Assembly (NCBI GenBank): GCA_934647945.1
Contig: CAKUFK010000026.1
Location: 1-9,421, forward strand
Direction of reading: 5' to 3'
Source: an uncultured Eubacteriales bacterium
Lineage (GTDB): Bacteria; Bacillota; Clostridia; Oscillospirales; Acutalibacteraceae
Length of the DNA: 9,421 nucleotides
A model generated the notes under the pieces. The model had not been told where the DNA came from and ran no database searches. It was given only the letters and a program-made list of their open reading frames with translations. Of this stretch, positions 1-6,456 are shown piece after piece (position 1 is the stretch's first letter; every line of letters begins with the position of its first letter). The translations under genes and the position numbers were made by a program.

Positions 1-85
1 TATCTCCATTCTACCATAGGCTCCTGTATGAACTCTTTTATTTCCCTAAAGTGTTGCTCTTAATACTATAATTCACCGACGCAAG

Positions 86-119
86 AAACCGGCCGTCAGC
101 GTAAGCTGACGGCCGGTTT
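86..119 (-). terminator. Hairpin terminator downstream of nrdJ
   Basis: A perfect 15-bp inverted repeat (arms 86-100 and 105-119) closes a GTAA/TTAC tetraloop. On the minus strand, the direction in which nrdJ is read, the stem ends in TTTCTT; on the plus strand it ends in TTTTAT, so it could stop transcription from either side. It lies about 83 bases past the nrdJ stop codon, the expected place for an intrinsic terminator. The uridine tract is short on both strands, so its efficiency is uncertain. Confidence 0.8.
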
Positions 120-201
120 TATCGATGAAGCCGGAATCTGAAATTTCAAAACGCGGGAGAGCCGGCCGCCGGTAGGCGCAGCCGCTATTTGCGCCGGCAT
201 C

Positions 202-2499
202 TCATCCGCACTTGGAATACCCGCAGTTGCGGCACATAACGCAGCCGCCCTCGTGTTCGACCGGGGCACCGCATTCGGGACAGGACCGGATCTGGGCGGC
301 CACGGCAGGCTCCCGCGTCTCCTTCCTAGAGGCGGCTGCCGCAGCCTTTTCGGCCTCCTCGGTATTACCGGCCACATAATGGGTGGCCACGGCCTTGAAC
401 TCTTTAGAGGCGACCACCTTTTCGATCACCCGGGCGATGGCGTCGGGACAGGAGGTGCATTTCATCCCCGGCTGGCGGATGGTGGAGGGGCAGCGGATCC
501 CCCGCAGCTGGCCGGTAATGGTTTTGACGTCCATCCCCGAGCGCAGAGCTACCGACACCAGACGGGCCGTGGCCTCGGACTGGGAGGGGCAGCCACCCGC
601 CTTGCCGGTGTTGGTGAACACTTCGCAGATGCCCTCTTCGTCGTAATTGACGGTGATGTACAGGTTGCCGCAGCCGATGGCGACTTTTTCGGTCAGGCCC
701 ATGGTCACGTCGGGCCGGGGCCGGGGCAGTACCGGCCCCCGGGCCGGAGCGGCCGCCGGCTCTTGTACGGGCACGGCCTCCTTTTTGTCGTCCTTTTTAG
801 CTAGGTTCAGCACCTGGATCTCCCGGCTGCCGTCCCGGTAGATGGTCACACCCTTGCAGCCGAGCTTATAGGCCAGGGTGTAGACCTCTGCAACCTCCTC
901 CTCGGTGGCATCGTGGGGAAAATTGACCGTCTTGGAGACAGCGTTGTCGGTGTGGTTCTGGAAAGCCGCCTGCATCTTGGTGTGATACAGGGGTGAGATG
1001 TCGTGGGCGGACACGAACACCCTCCGGATCTCTGCGGGGATCTCGTCGAAATGGGCGATGGTGCCCTCTTCGGCGATGCGGTGCATCAGCTCGTCGGAAT
1101 AGAGGCCGCGCTCCTCGAGCACCCGCTTGAGCACAGGGTTGACCTCGATCATCTCGGTGCGGTCCATGACGCTGCGGATGTACACATACGCGAACACCGG
1201 CTCGACCCCCGAGGAAACCCCGGCGATGATGGACAGGGTACCGGTGGGGGCGATGGTGGTGACGGTGGCGTTGCGCAGGGGTTCCCCGTCCTTGTATATG
1301 CTCTCCCCGAACAAGGGAAAGGCGCCCCGGGTTTTGGCGAGTTCCCGGCTGGCGGCCCGGCCGGCGCTGGTGATGTAGGCCATCAGCTTGTCCGCCAGCT
1401 TCACCGCCTCGTCAGAATTGTAGGGGATGCCGAGCTCAAGGAGCATGTCCGCCCAGCCCATGACACCCAGGCCGATCTTGCGGGTCTGCTTGGTGGTGAA
1501 ATCGATCTGCTCGAGCGGATAGCGGTTGGCGTCGATGACATTGTCCAGGAAATGCACCGCTTTTTTAACCGTGTCCCCCAGTTTTTCCCAGTCGATCTCC
1601 GCCCGTCCGTCCCCGGATTTCAGCATCCGGACCAGGTTGATGGAGCCGAGGTTGCAGCTCTCATAAGGGAGCAGGGGCTGCTCGCCGCAGGGATTGGTGG
1701 ACTCGATTTCCCCCTGGGCGGGCACCACGTTGTCCCGGTTGAGCCGGTCCAGGAAGATGATGCCCGGCTCCCCGTTCCGCCAGGCGGCGTACACGATCTT
1801 GTTGAACACCTCCCTGGCATTGAGCTGCCCGGTCGCCTGCTTGGTGCTGGGGTCCACAAGGTCGTACATCTCGCCCTTCAGGGCCGCCTCCATGAAGGCC
1901 TCGGTGATCCCCACCGAAATATTAAAGTTGGTGATATCGGCATTGTCCGCTTTGCAGTTGATAAAGTTCAGGATGTCGGGATGGTCTACCCGCAGGATGC
2001 CCATGTTGGCGCCTCTGCGGGTGCCGCCCTGTTTGACCGCCTCGGTCGCCATATTGAACACCCGCATGAAGCTGATTGGACCGCTGGCGACGCCGCCGGT
2101 GGAATTGACCGTCGAGCCGGACGGGCGCAGGCGGGAGAAGGAGAACCCTGTGCCGCCGCCGGATTTGTGGATGAGCGCCGCCTGTTTGATGGCCTCAAAA
2201 ATCGCCTCCATGCTGTCCTCCACCGGCAGGACAAAGCAGGCGGAGAGCTGACCCAGAGGCCGGCCCGCATTCATCAGAGTGGGAGAATTGGGAAGAAACT
2301 CCAGGCTGGTCATCAGTTCGTAGAACCCTTCCTCCAGCGCGGCGATATCGGCCGCCGGATCATACGCTTTGTCCGGTGCCGCGATGGCCCTGGCCACCCG
2401 TCGGAACAGCTCCTCCACCGTCTCGGTGGGATGCCCCTGGTCGTCCCGGATCAGATACCGGCGTTCGAGCACTGTGCGGGCGTTTTTCGTGATCTCCAT
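202..2499 (-). CDS. nrdJ: Adenosylcobalamin-dependent (class II) ribonucleoside-diphosphate reductase
   Basis: This enzyme makes deoxyribonucleotides from ribonucleotides in the cytoplasm, using adenosylcobalamin to generate a thiyl radical. It needs no oxygen, which suits an anaerobe. The 765-residue protein has the class II signatures: Cys88 (SACFVLPVEDS), the active-site NPCGE motif with Asn269, the thiyl Cys271 and Glu273, and Cys282 in SCNLGSINL. The 11-residue spacing of Cys271 to Cys282 matches the Lactobacillus class II enzyme. GCKGVTIYRDGSR (about 547-559) and PTGTLS (about 418-423) are typical of NrdJ. After a Pro/Ala-rich linker (about 575-600) comes a TSCPD domain (TSCPD at 682-686) and a C-terminal cysteine cluster (Cys740, 743, 753, 756, 759, 764), likely a zinc-ribbon or thiol-relay tail. 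The start at 2499 was chosen over in-frame ATGs at 2541 and 2526 because AGGAAAGGA lies about 12 bases upstream and family homology begins here. Monocistronic, with an NrdR box in its promoter. Confidence 0.96.
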   Translation of the reverse strand: MEITKNARTVLERRYLIRDDQGHPTETVEELFRRVARAIAAPDKAYDPAADIAALEEGFYELMTSLEFLPNSPTLMNAGRPLGQLSACFVLPVEDSMEAIFEAIKQAALIHKSGGGTGFSFSRLRPSGSTVNSTGGVASGPISFMRVFNMATEAVKQGGTRRGANMGILRVDHPDILNFINCKADNADITNFNISVGITEAFMEAALKGEMYDLVDPSTKQATGQLNAREVFNKIVYAAWRNGEPGIIFLDRLNRDNVVPAQGEIESTNPCGEQPLLPYESCNLGSINLVRMLKSGDGRAEIDWEKLGDTVKKAVHFLDNVIDANRYPLEQIDFTTKQTRKIGLGVMGWADMLLELGIPYNSDEAVKLADKLMAYITSAGRAASRELAKTRGAFPLFGESIYKDGEPLRNATVTTIAPTGTLSIIAGVSSGVEPVFAYVYIRSVMDRTEMIEVNPVLKRVLEERGLYSDELMHRIAEEGTIAHFDEIPAEIRRVFVSAHDISPLYHTKMQAAFQNHTDNAVSKTVNFPHDATEEEVAEVYTLAYKLGCKGVTIYRDGSREIQVLNLAKKDDKKEAVPVQEPAAAPARGPVLPRPRPDVTMGLTEKVAIGCGNLYITVNYDEEGICEVFTNTGKAGGCPSQSEATARLVSVALRSGMDVKTITGQLRGIRCPSTIRQPGMKCTSCPDAIARVIEKVVASKEFKAVATHYVAGNTEEAEKAAAAASRKETREPAVAAQIRSCPECGAPVEHEGGCVMCRNCGYSKCG

Positions 2500-2540
2500 G
2501 ATTGGTCGACGTCCTTTCCTATCCATCCCGCGGCGCCCCA

Positions 2541-2569
2541 TTGTCAGGGCGGCGGGGATGTGCTATACT
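2541..2569 (+). promoter_or_regulatory. Sigma-A-like promoter for the plus-strand gene at 2750
   Basis: TTGTCA (2541-2546), a 17-base spacer, then TATACT (2564-2569) preceded by TGC, which forms an extended -10. Transcription would start near 2576, giving a leader of about 174 bases before the ATG at 2750. No better plus-strand promoter is visible between here and the gene. The element lies inside the 5' leader of the divergent nrdJ transcript, so the two promoters face each other. Confidence 0.6.
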
Positions 2570-2646
2570 GATCGTACAAGAGCGGCGGCATTCGCCTCAC
2601 TGTTAAACCACATGTTGTGGATTGAAACACTCTGAGTACGAGGTCG

Positions 2647-2662
2647 ATACAATATATTGTAT
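2647..2662. promoter_or_regulatory. NrdR box
   Basis: The 16-base sequence atacaatatattgtat is a perfect palindrome. It matches the published NrdR-box consensus acaCwAtATaTwGtgt at 14 of 16 positions, including the whole central core. It overlaps the -10 hexamer (2656-2661) of the nrdJ promoter, where binding by the NrdR repressor would block RNA polymerase. NrdR boxes usually come in pairs about 31-32 bases apart. I see no clear second box at that spacing; a CCACA/TGTGG repeat at 2608-2620 is about 40 bases away and does not fit the consensus. The nrdR gene is not in the window. Confidence 0.8.
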
Positions 2663-2684
2663 AGGCTGTATCAGGAACTGTCAA
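2656..2684 (-). promoter_or_regulatory. nrdJ promoter
   Basis: On the minus strand: TTGACA (2684-2679), a 17-base spacer, and TACAAT (2661-2656). The predicted start is near 2649, giving a leader of about 150 bases before the nrdJ ATG at 2499. The -10 is embedded in the NrdR box. I saw no obvious riboswitch in the leader; in particular I could not recognise a cobalamin-box sequence. Confidence 0.8.
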
Positions 2685-2749
2685 GATCCCCTAAGAATTT
2701 ATTTACACGACGCGGCCGTACCACCGTTTTGGGAAGAGGAGTGGGTCAC

Positions 2750-3463
2750 ATGGCGCTCGAATATGCTTGCCTGCAGCTGCACATCGCCGCGGGGACGGAG
2801 CTCCCGCGGGAACGCATCCTGTATGCCGTCACCTCTTATATGGATCGCATGGGGATGATCCCCTGTGGGCAGGAAAACGCCACCCGCACCATTTGCTTTG
2901 CCCCGTCCGAGGCCGGGTGGTCCGTCTATGACGATTGTGCCGACCGGCTGGATATCCCGTCCATCGACGGGTTAGGGCGATGCCTGACCGGCAAGATCGA
3001 TTGCCGTGCGGTGGGGATCCTGGCTTCCAAGGAAGGGCTGATGCTCCGCCTGTATGGGGGCGGACGGCTCCGGGATGCCTATGTCACCTCCTGCCGCGCC
3101 TTCGGCCAGAAACACCGTTTCCCCGGCCGCCTGTTCTGCCGTGGACGATGCCGCGGCCACGCGCTGCGCTGGCGGGCCTGTCTGCCCGCCGGCCGCTCGG
3201 TCGCTGAACTCGCGGATCTGTTTGAAAAGGGCGAGTCTGAGGGCCGCGCGGTTTTTCCACGGCTGATGCCGGTGCTCGGGCTGGACAAAAGCGCGGCGTT
3301 CGGATTTGCCTCGGTGGAAGAGGCCGGGATAGATGGCGTGGTCTGGCTGTATTTCCGGCCGGGCAATGTCATCCATCAGGGGCTCCTGGCCCGTATGCTT
3401 CATCCGGCGCCCCGCACTGTCAAGCCGGCGGCCGGAATATCGCCCATGTCGCCGAAACGCTGA
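2750..3463 (+). CDS. Hypothetical protein, divergent from nrdJ
   Basis: The function is unknown. The 237-residue product has no signal peptide and no hydrophobic segment long enough to cross a membrane, so it is probably cytoplasmic. The start is set by AGAGGAG (2735-2741) eight bases before the ATG; the frame stays open further upstream to 2657, but no ribosome binding site precedes that ATG. The N-terminal part has segments such as GWSVYDDCADRLDI (57-70) followed by a hydrophobic strand pattern around CRAVGILASKEGLMLRLY (85-102) and LRDAYVT. This strand order resembles uncharacterised Firmicutes proteins with a W-(S/T)-x-Y-D-E...D-x-Y-(N/D) pattern, a resemblance from memory only. Residues 105-145 are rich in Arg, Gly and Cys (Cys115, 130, 134, 144). 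The C-terminal tail from about 219 is Pro/Ala rich and looks disordered. It ends at a hairpin shared with a convergent operon. Confidence 0.75.
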   Translation: MALEYACLQLHIAAGTELPRERILYAVTSYMDRMGMIPCGQENATRTICFAPSEAGWSVYDDCADRLDIPSIDGLGRCLTGKIDCRAVGILASKEGLMLRLYGGGRLRDAYVTSCRAFGQKHRFPGRLFCRGRCRGHALRWRACLPAGRSVAELADLFEKGESEGRAVFPRLMPVLGLDKSAAFGFASVEEAGIDGVVWLYFRPGNVIHQGLLARMLHPAPRTVKPAAGISPMSPKR

Positions 3464-3481
3464 ACTTTCCGCAAACAAACA

Positions 3482-3510
3482 GCCCGGCCCTGTATTGACA
3501 GGGGCCGGGC
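3482..3510. terminator. Bidirectional hairpin between convergent genes
   Basis: GCCCGGCCCTG (3482-3492) pairs with CAGGGGCCGGGC (about 3499-3510) with one bulged G; outer bases add ACAG/CTGT pairs. It sits 19 bases after the stop of the plus-strand gene and about 65 bases past the stop of the GNAT gene on the other strand, so it probably ends both transcripts. The uridine tracts are weak on both sides (TTCTATA on plus, GTTTGTTT on minus). Confidence 0.65.
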
Positions 3511-3575
3511 CTGTTCTATAAATCCGGATATAGGGCGGGGGGCGCGGGAAAGGCTTTCATCCAAAATGATGGGAA

Positions 3576-4487
3576 TCAGGAGGGAAAAAGCGTCCTTTCG
3601 TCTTCTCCCTTTTTTTCGTATCGGCAGGTCCTGCCACTTTTGACGAATCCCGCAGCCTCATACAGGCCGACAGCGGGGCGGTTGCGGATACCGGTATCCA
3701 CATAGGCGTAGCCGAGGCCCCTGTCCCGCATTGCGCACAGGCCGCGGGTCAGGCAGCTTTTTAAAATCCCCTGCCGGCGGTAGGCCTCCATGCAGGCGAC
3801 AGGATTGAGCATGACGGTCCGGCTGTCCCAGTCGATCCACCAGGACAGATAGGCGACGAGGGCGCCGCCTCGCGGATCCCGCACCACCTCGTCCAAAACG
3901 GTGCTGGCGTCCTCCGAGCGGCGGTAGGCCCGGAACATTCCCTCCGTGACCGGCGATCCGGTCGGCAGGGCGGCATACCGCACCCGGTCCGCGATGTCGC
4001 GGTCTTCCAACGGCGCGACATACAAGGGCGCGATGGAAGCGGGGGTGCCGCGGTAAGCCGCGAGAGGGCAAACCGCCTGGAAACGGCTTTCGGAGCCCTC
4101 TCGATATCCGCAGGCCCGCAGAGCGGCCACAAGAGGGAGATCCAGCCGGCTGGCATCGGTGCCGGGCACAGCGCCCTCGGGAAAGCAGGCCTCCACCGCC
4201 CTCAGGGCCGAGGCCGCCGTCTCGGCGGTGTAGGGAGGGAGGAGAGCCAGATGGAAGGTGCATTCCGGCCGGTACACCAGCGCATATCCGACCGGATTTC
4301 CCCGAAGGAGAACAAGATGGGCGTAGGAAAAGAAATCCGCCGCACCGGAGCCGAAGAAATAGCGGTCGACGCCGAGGTTCCCGTGGTGGAAGTGCCATCG
4401 CGCGGGCTGCGCGGCGCAGATCCGGCTTTCGATTTGCCGGACGAGGCGGTATCCGGCTTCATCTTGGACAGGCTGCAGGGTGATCAT
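3576..4487 (-). CDS. GNAT family N-acetyltransferase (two-domain)
   Basis: Probable acetyl-CoA-dependent N-acetyltransferase; the substrate cannot be told from sequence. The 303-residue protein has a clear C-terminal GNAT fold: a strand ending in MLNPVACM (226-233), the motif-A acetyl-CoA loop RRQGIL (237-242) followed by a helix, YAYVDTGIRNRPAVGLYEAAGF (split around Asn269) and a final strand. The N-terminal half (about 1-140) looks like a second, degenerate GNAT-like domain (LVLLRGNPVGYALVY, 58-72) without an intact motif A, a common architecture in Firmicutes. The ATG overlaps the stop of the methyltransferase as ATGA, with GGGAGGA about seven bases upstream inside the preceding gene, so it is second in the operon and probably translationally coupled. 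The pairing with an rRNA/tRNA methyltransferase does not itself prove a ribosomal substrate. Confidence 0.85.
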   Translation of the reverse strand: MITLQPVQDEAGYRLVRQIESRICAAQPARWHFHHGNLGVDRYFFGSGAADFFSYAHLVLLRGNPVGYALVYRPECTFHLALLPPYTAETAASALRAVEACFPEGAVPGTDASRLDLPLVAALRACGYREGSESRFQAVCPLAAYRGTPASIAPLYVAPLEDRDIADRVRYAALPTGSPVTEGMFRAYRRSEDASTVLDEVVRDPRGGALVAYLSWWIDWDSRTVMLNPVACMEAYRRQGILKSCLTRGLCAMRDRGLGYAYVDTGIRNRPAVGLYEAAGFVKSGRTCRYEKKGEDERTLFPS

Positions 4488-5926
4488 GCCTTGTTCCTCC
4501 CGGTCGATCCGCCTGCCCGCAGGCGCAGGCCCTTGGGATAGCGGTTTTTGAGACGGCCGCCCGAGGCCTTGCCGAAGCCCGTCACAACACCGGAGGCGGC
4601 CACCGCCGTCCAGCCGGCGCAGCCGGGAGCGTCGATTTCTTCCCCCCTCAGGAAGGCGGCCAGCCGGGGATCTGTTAGGTCAAGATCCAAAAGCCGCCGG
4701 CAATCCTCCGCCTGCACGGCCATAAACAACGCGTGGCAGGGCTCCAGCCGGACGGCGCCACGCCCGGTTTCCTTGATTTCGGCAGCCGCACAACCCGCTC
4801 CGAGAATGGGAAGCCCCCTGAGATCTGGGAGGGAGGCGGGCAGCAGCCGAATGATTCTTCCGAAGCGCTGAAAGGCGCCCTCCGGCTTGGAGCAAAAACA
4901 CTCGTTGTATAATTTTTGAATTTCTATACCAAAAGTATCAAATTTTGTCTGAACGATGGAAAAGAGAGACGCCCCGGCATCGCCCTTTTTGCGGAACAGC
5001 GCCAGGAAATGCCCTTCGCCCCCGTCCTGGGGCAGGATACGCCGGCACCGTTCAAAGGGGATGGCGGCGGAAAGAGGGCCGTCTTCCGGCAGGGAGAAGG
5101 CGGAGACCGCCGGCGCGGAAAAGCCAGGGCGGCCGAATCCAACCGCCCCGAGGTCTTCCAGAACGAAATCCGGGTGTTCGACCAGGAACGCCCCCACCGT
5201 CCGTTCGTTTTCCTCCGGGGCAAATGTGCAGGTGGAATACAGCAGCCGCCCTCCCGGGCGGACGAGGCGGGCGGCACTGCGCAGGATACCGCGCTGCCGC
5301 CGGGCACACAGCGCGATATTGCCGGGACTCCATTGTTCCAGAGCGGCCGGTTCCTTGCGGAACATCCCCTCTCCCGAGCAAGGGGCATCGACCAGGACCC
5401 CGTCAAACCGCGCCCCCAGCTTTTCGGCGAGTAAAGCGGGCTCTGCCCCGGAGACGACGGCGTTCCGGACCCCGCAGCGCTCGAGGTTTTGCTGCAGGAT
5501 CTGCGCCCGGGTCCCGACGATCTCATTGGCCCAAAGCAGGCCCCGGCCTTGGAGGGCGGCGGCGATGCCGGTTGCCTTGCCGCCGGGCGCCGCGCAAAGA
5601 TCAAGGATGGCCTCCCCCGGCCTAGGATCCAGGATAGCGGCCGGCGCCATGGCGGACGGTTCCTGCATATAATAGGCGCCCGCATGATGCCAGGGATCGG
5701 CGCCCGCCTTCCAATCCCCGTGGAGAAGAAACCCGGCTGGGGAAAAGGGAACGGGGGTCAGGGGAAGAGGGAACCGTTTGCGAAACGCCTCAATCGTACA
5801 TTTGAGGGTGTTGACCCGCAGCCCGCGGTGAGCCGGCCCGTCCAGGGCTGCGTAGAACGCGGCGGACTCCTCTCCCAGGAGACGCTCCATCCGCCGCCGG
5901 AACTCCTCCGGAAGCCGCATTCTCAT
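4484..5926 (-). CDS. RsmF-type RNA (cytosine-C5) methyltransferase, NOL1/NOP2/Sun family
   Basis: This enzyme transfers a methyl group from S-adenosylmethionine to C5 of cytosine, most likely in 16S rRNA given the RsmF-like architecture. The 480-residue protein has an N-terminal RNA-binding part (LRVNTLK at about 36-42), the SAM loop LDLCAAPGGKATG (108-120), motif IV DAPCSGEGMF (180-189, Cys183) and motif VI YSTCTFAPEENE (230-241) with the catalytic Cys233. The C-terminal RsmF/PUA-like domain ends in GWTAVAASG...GGRLKNRYPKGLR (about 438-468). The start at 5926 was chosen over ATG 5956 because AGGGGG lies eight bases upstream and because ATG 5956 overlaps the -10 box and would precede the transcription start. 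An AT-rich patch (about 4893-4960) interrupts otherwise GC-rich coding sequence. First gene of a two-gene operon with the GNAT gene. Confidence 0.93.
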   Translation of the reverse strand: MRMRLPEEFRRRMERLLGEESAAFYAALDGPAHRGLRVNTLKCTIEAFRKRFPLPLTPVPFSPAGFLLHGDWKAGADPWHHAGAYYMQEPSAMAPAAILDPRPGEAILDLCAAPGGKATGIAAALQGRGLLWANEIVGTRAQILQQNLERCGVRNAVVSGAEPALLAEKLGARFDGVLVDAPCSGEGMFRKEPAALEQWSPGNIALCARRQRGILRSAARLVRPGGRLLYSTCTFAPEENERTVGAFLVEHPDFVLEDLGAVGFGRPGFSAPAVSAFSLPEDGPLSAAIPFERCRRILPQDGGEGHFLALFRKKGDAGASLFSIVQTKFDTFGIEIQKLYNECFCSKPEGAFQRFGRIIRLLPASLPDLRGLPILGAGCAAAEIKETGRGAVRLEPCHALFMAVQAEDCRRLLDLDLTDPRLAAFLRGEEIDAPGCAGWTAVAASGVVTGFGKASGGRLKNRYPKGLRLRAGGSTGRNKA

Positions 5927-5954
5927 CCGTCCCACCCCCTTGCTTGTGTCTTCC

Positions 5955-5984
5955 ATTATAGAGGGCGTTTCCAGACTTTGTCAA
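5955..5984 (-). promoter_or_regulatory. Consensus promoter of the methyltransferase-GNAT operon
   Basis: On the minus strand a perfect TTGACA (5984-5979) and a perfect TATAAT (5960-5955) are separated by 18 bases. Transcription should begin near 5948, leaving a leader of only about 22 bases before the ATG at 5926 with its ribosome binding site. No operator-like palindrome is visible, which fits constitutive housekeeping expression. Confidence 0.85.
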
Positions 5985-5999
5985 TGGAAATGGGATAAG

Positions 6000-6071
6000 C
6001 TACAGGCGGATTTTCTCCCGGATATGTGCTTCGATATAGCCGAGCACCCGTTCGCATGTGCTGCAATCCAT
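6000..6071 (-). pseudogene. Remnant of an AraC-type regulator N-terminus
   Basis: A 23-codon frame begins at ATG 6071 with a weak GAGGA just upstream and stops at TAG 6002-6000. Its product ends in RVLGYIEAHIREKIRL, which reads like the helix that opens many AraC-family proteins (pattern I-x-Y-I-E-x-H-(L/I)-x-E-x-(I/L)-x-L). The rest of the domain (LEDLA-type HTH) is absent, and the sequence runs straight into the methyltransferase promoter. Either a larger regulator was deleted down to its start, or the match is chance; the fragment is short, so this call is tentative. Confidence 0.4.
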
Positions 6072-6091
6072 GCGTCCTCAACGCTTGATAT

Positions 6092-6310
6092 CCCAATTTT
6101 TGTGCGTGATCCCATCTCTTTCCGGTGATACTTGGGGGCGAATGCTATACTGTTCTGAATCACACGCTTCGCCATAAGGAAAGGTCATATGAAACATGAT
6201 TTTTCCTTTTTGATAAATCCATGGGTCTGATTCGTTTAGATTACTATAGACAATACGATATGATATTTACATTTCCACTTTGAATGTGCCGATTCTTTTA
6301 TTTTTCCCAT
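6092..6310 (-). pseudogene. Broken IS200/IS605-type TnpA transposase (N-terminal remnant)
   Basis: Reading from ATG 6310, with a strong GAGGAGG (6324-6318) seven bases upstream, the product contains ESAHSKWKCKYHIV, a hallmark of the N-terminus of IS200-family TnpA (Y1/HUH transposases). The normal continuation is IVFAPKYRRK. Here KYHIV is followed by about 110 bp of unrelated sequence with in-frame stops at 6238-6236 and again before 6175. The reading then resumes in the same frame with IAFAPKYHRKEM (about 6148-6113) and a possible GSRTKIG. Nothing matching the HUH motif or the catalytic Tyr is left. The element is dead, and its ends cannot be recognised. It lies between the AraC-like remnant and the amidohydrolase promoter. 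Confidence 0.75.
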
Positions 6311-6402
6311 TTCAAAACCTCCTCATGTTCCTTAGTAATCCGGTCGCCAAACCTTTTACTATTTTACATCAGGAGGCTTTCCTTTTGCTAAAGCTTTTCC
6401 CC

Positions 6403-6431
6403 TTGCGTTTGGATATTGTCTACGGTACAAT
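6403..6431 (+). promoter_or_regulatory. Probable promoter of the amidohydrolase
   Basis: TTGCGT (6403-6408), a 17-base spacer and TACAAT (6426-6431) predict a start near 6438, just ahead of the ribosome binding site GAGAGGG (6444-6450). This argues that the long open frame upstream of 6442 is not translated. The element lies in AT-rich sequence upstream of the dead IS200-type gene and may derive from that insertion. Confidence 0.5.
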
Positions 6432-6456
6432 AATTATAGGAATGAGAGGGATTATG

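Noticed and set aside
1..57. Possible start of a minus-strand gene leaving the window (ATG at 17 or 9 with AGGAG at 25-21)
   Set aside because: Only a few codons are inside the window and the spacing to either ATG is poor (3 or 11 bases); no promoter is clear, so it cannot be supported.
1003..2571. Long 522-codon plus-strand open frame opposite nrdJ
   Set aside because: It is a shadow of the GC-rich nrdJ coding strand, rich in Gly, His and Asp with no domain pattern and no ribosome binding site.
2608..2620. CCACA/TGTGG palindrome as a second NrdR box
   Set aside because: It does not match the AT-rich NrdR core and is about 40 bases from the first box rather than 31-32.
4924..5685. Long antisense and alternate frames over the methyltransferase (both strands)
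   Set aside because: Pro/Arg/Gly-rich low-complexity translations typical of GC-rich shadow frames; the RsmF frame has all family motifs.
6189..6230. 13-codon plus-strand ATG frame with AAGGAAAGG upstream (MKHDFSFLINPWV)
   Set aside because: It lies inside the insert in the transposase remnant, is too short to judge, and has no downstream gene it would clearly lead; mentioned only with the IS200 finding.
6280..6456. N-terminal extension of the amidohydrolase frame back to 6280
   Set aside because: It has AT-rich composition, overlaps a probable promoter and the antisense transposase start, and has no ribosome binding site; M20 similarity begins near 6457.
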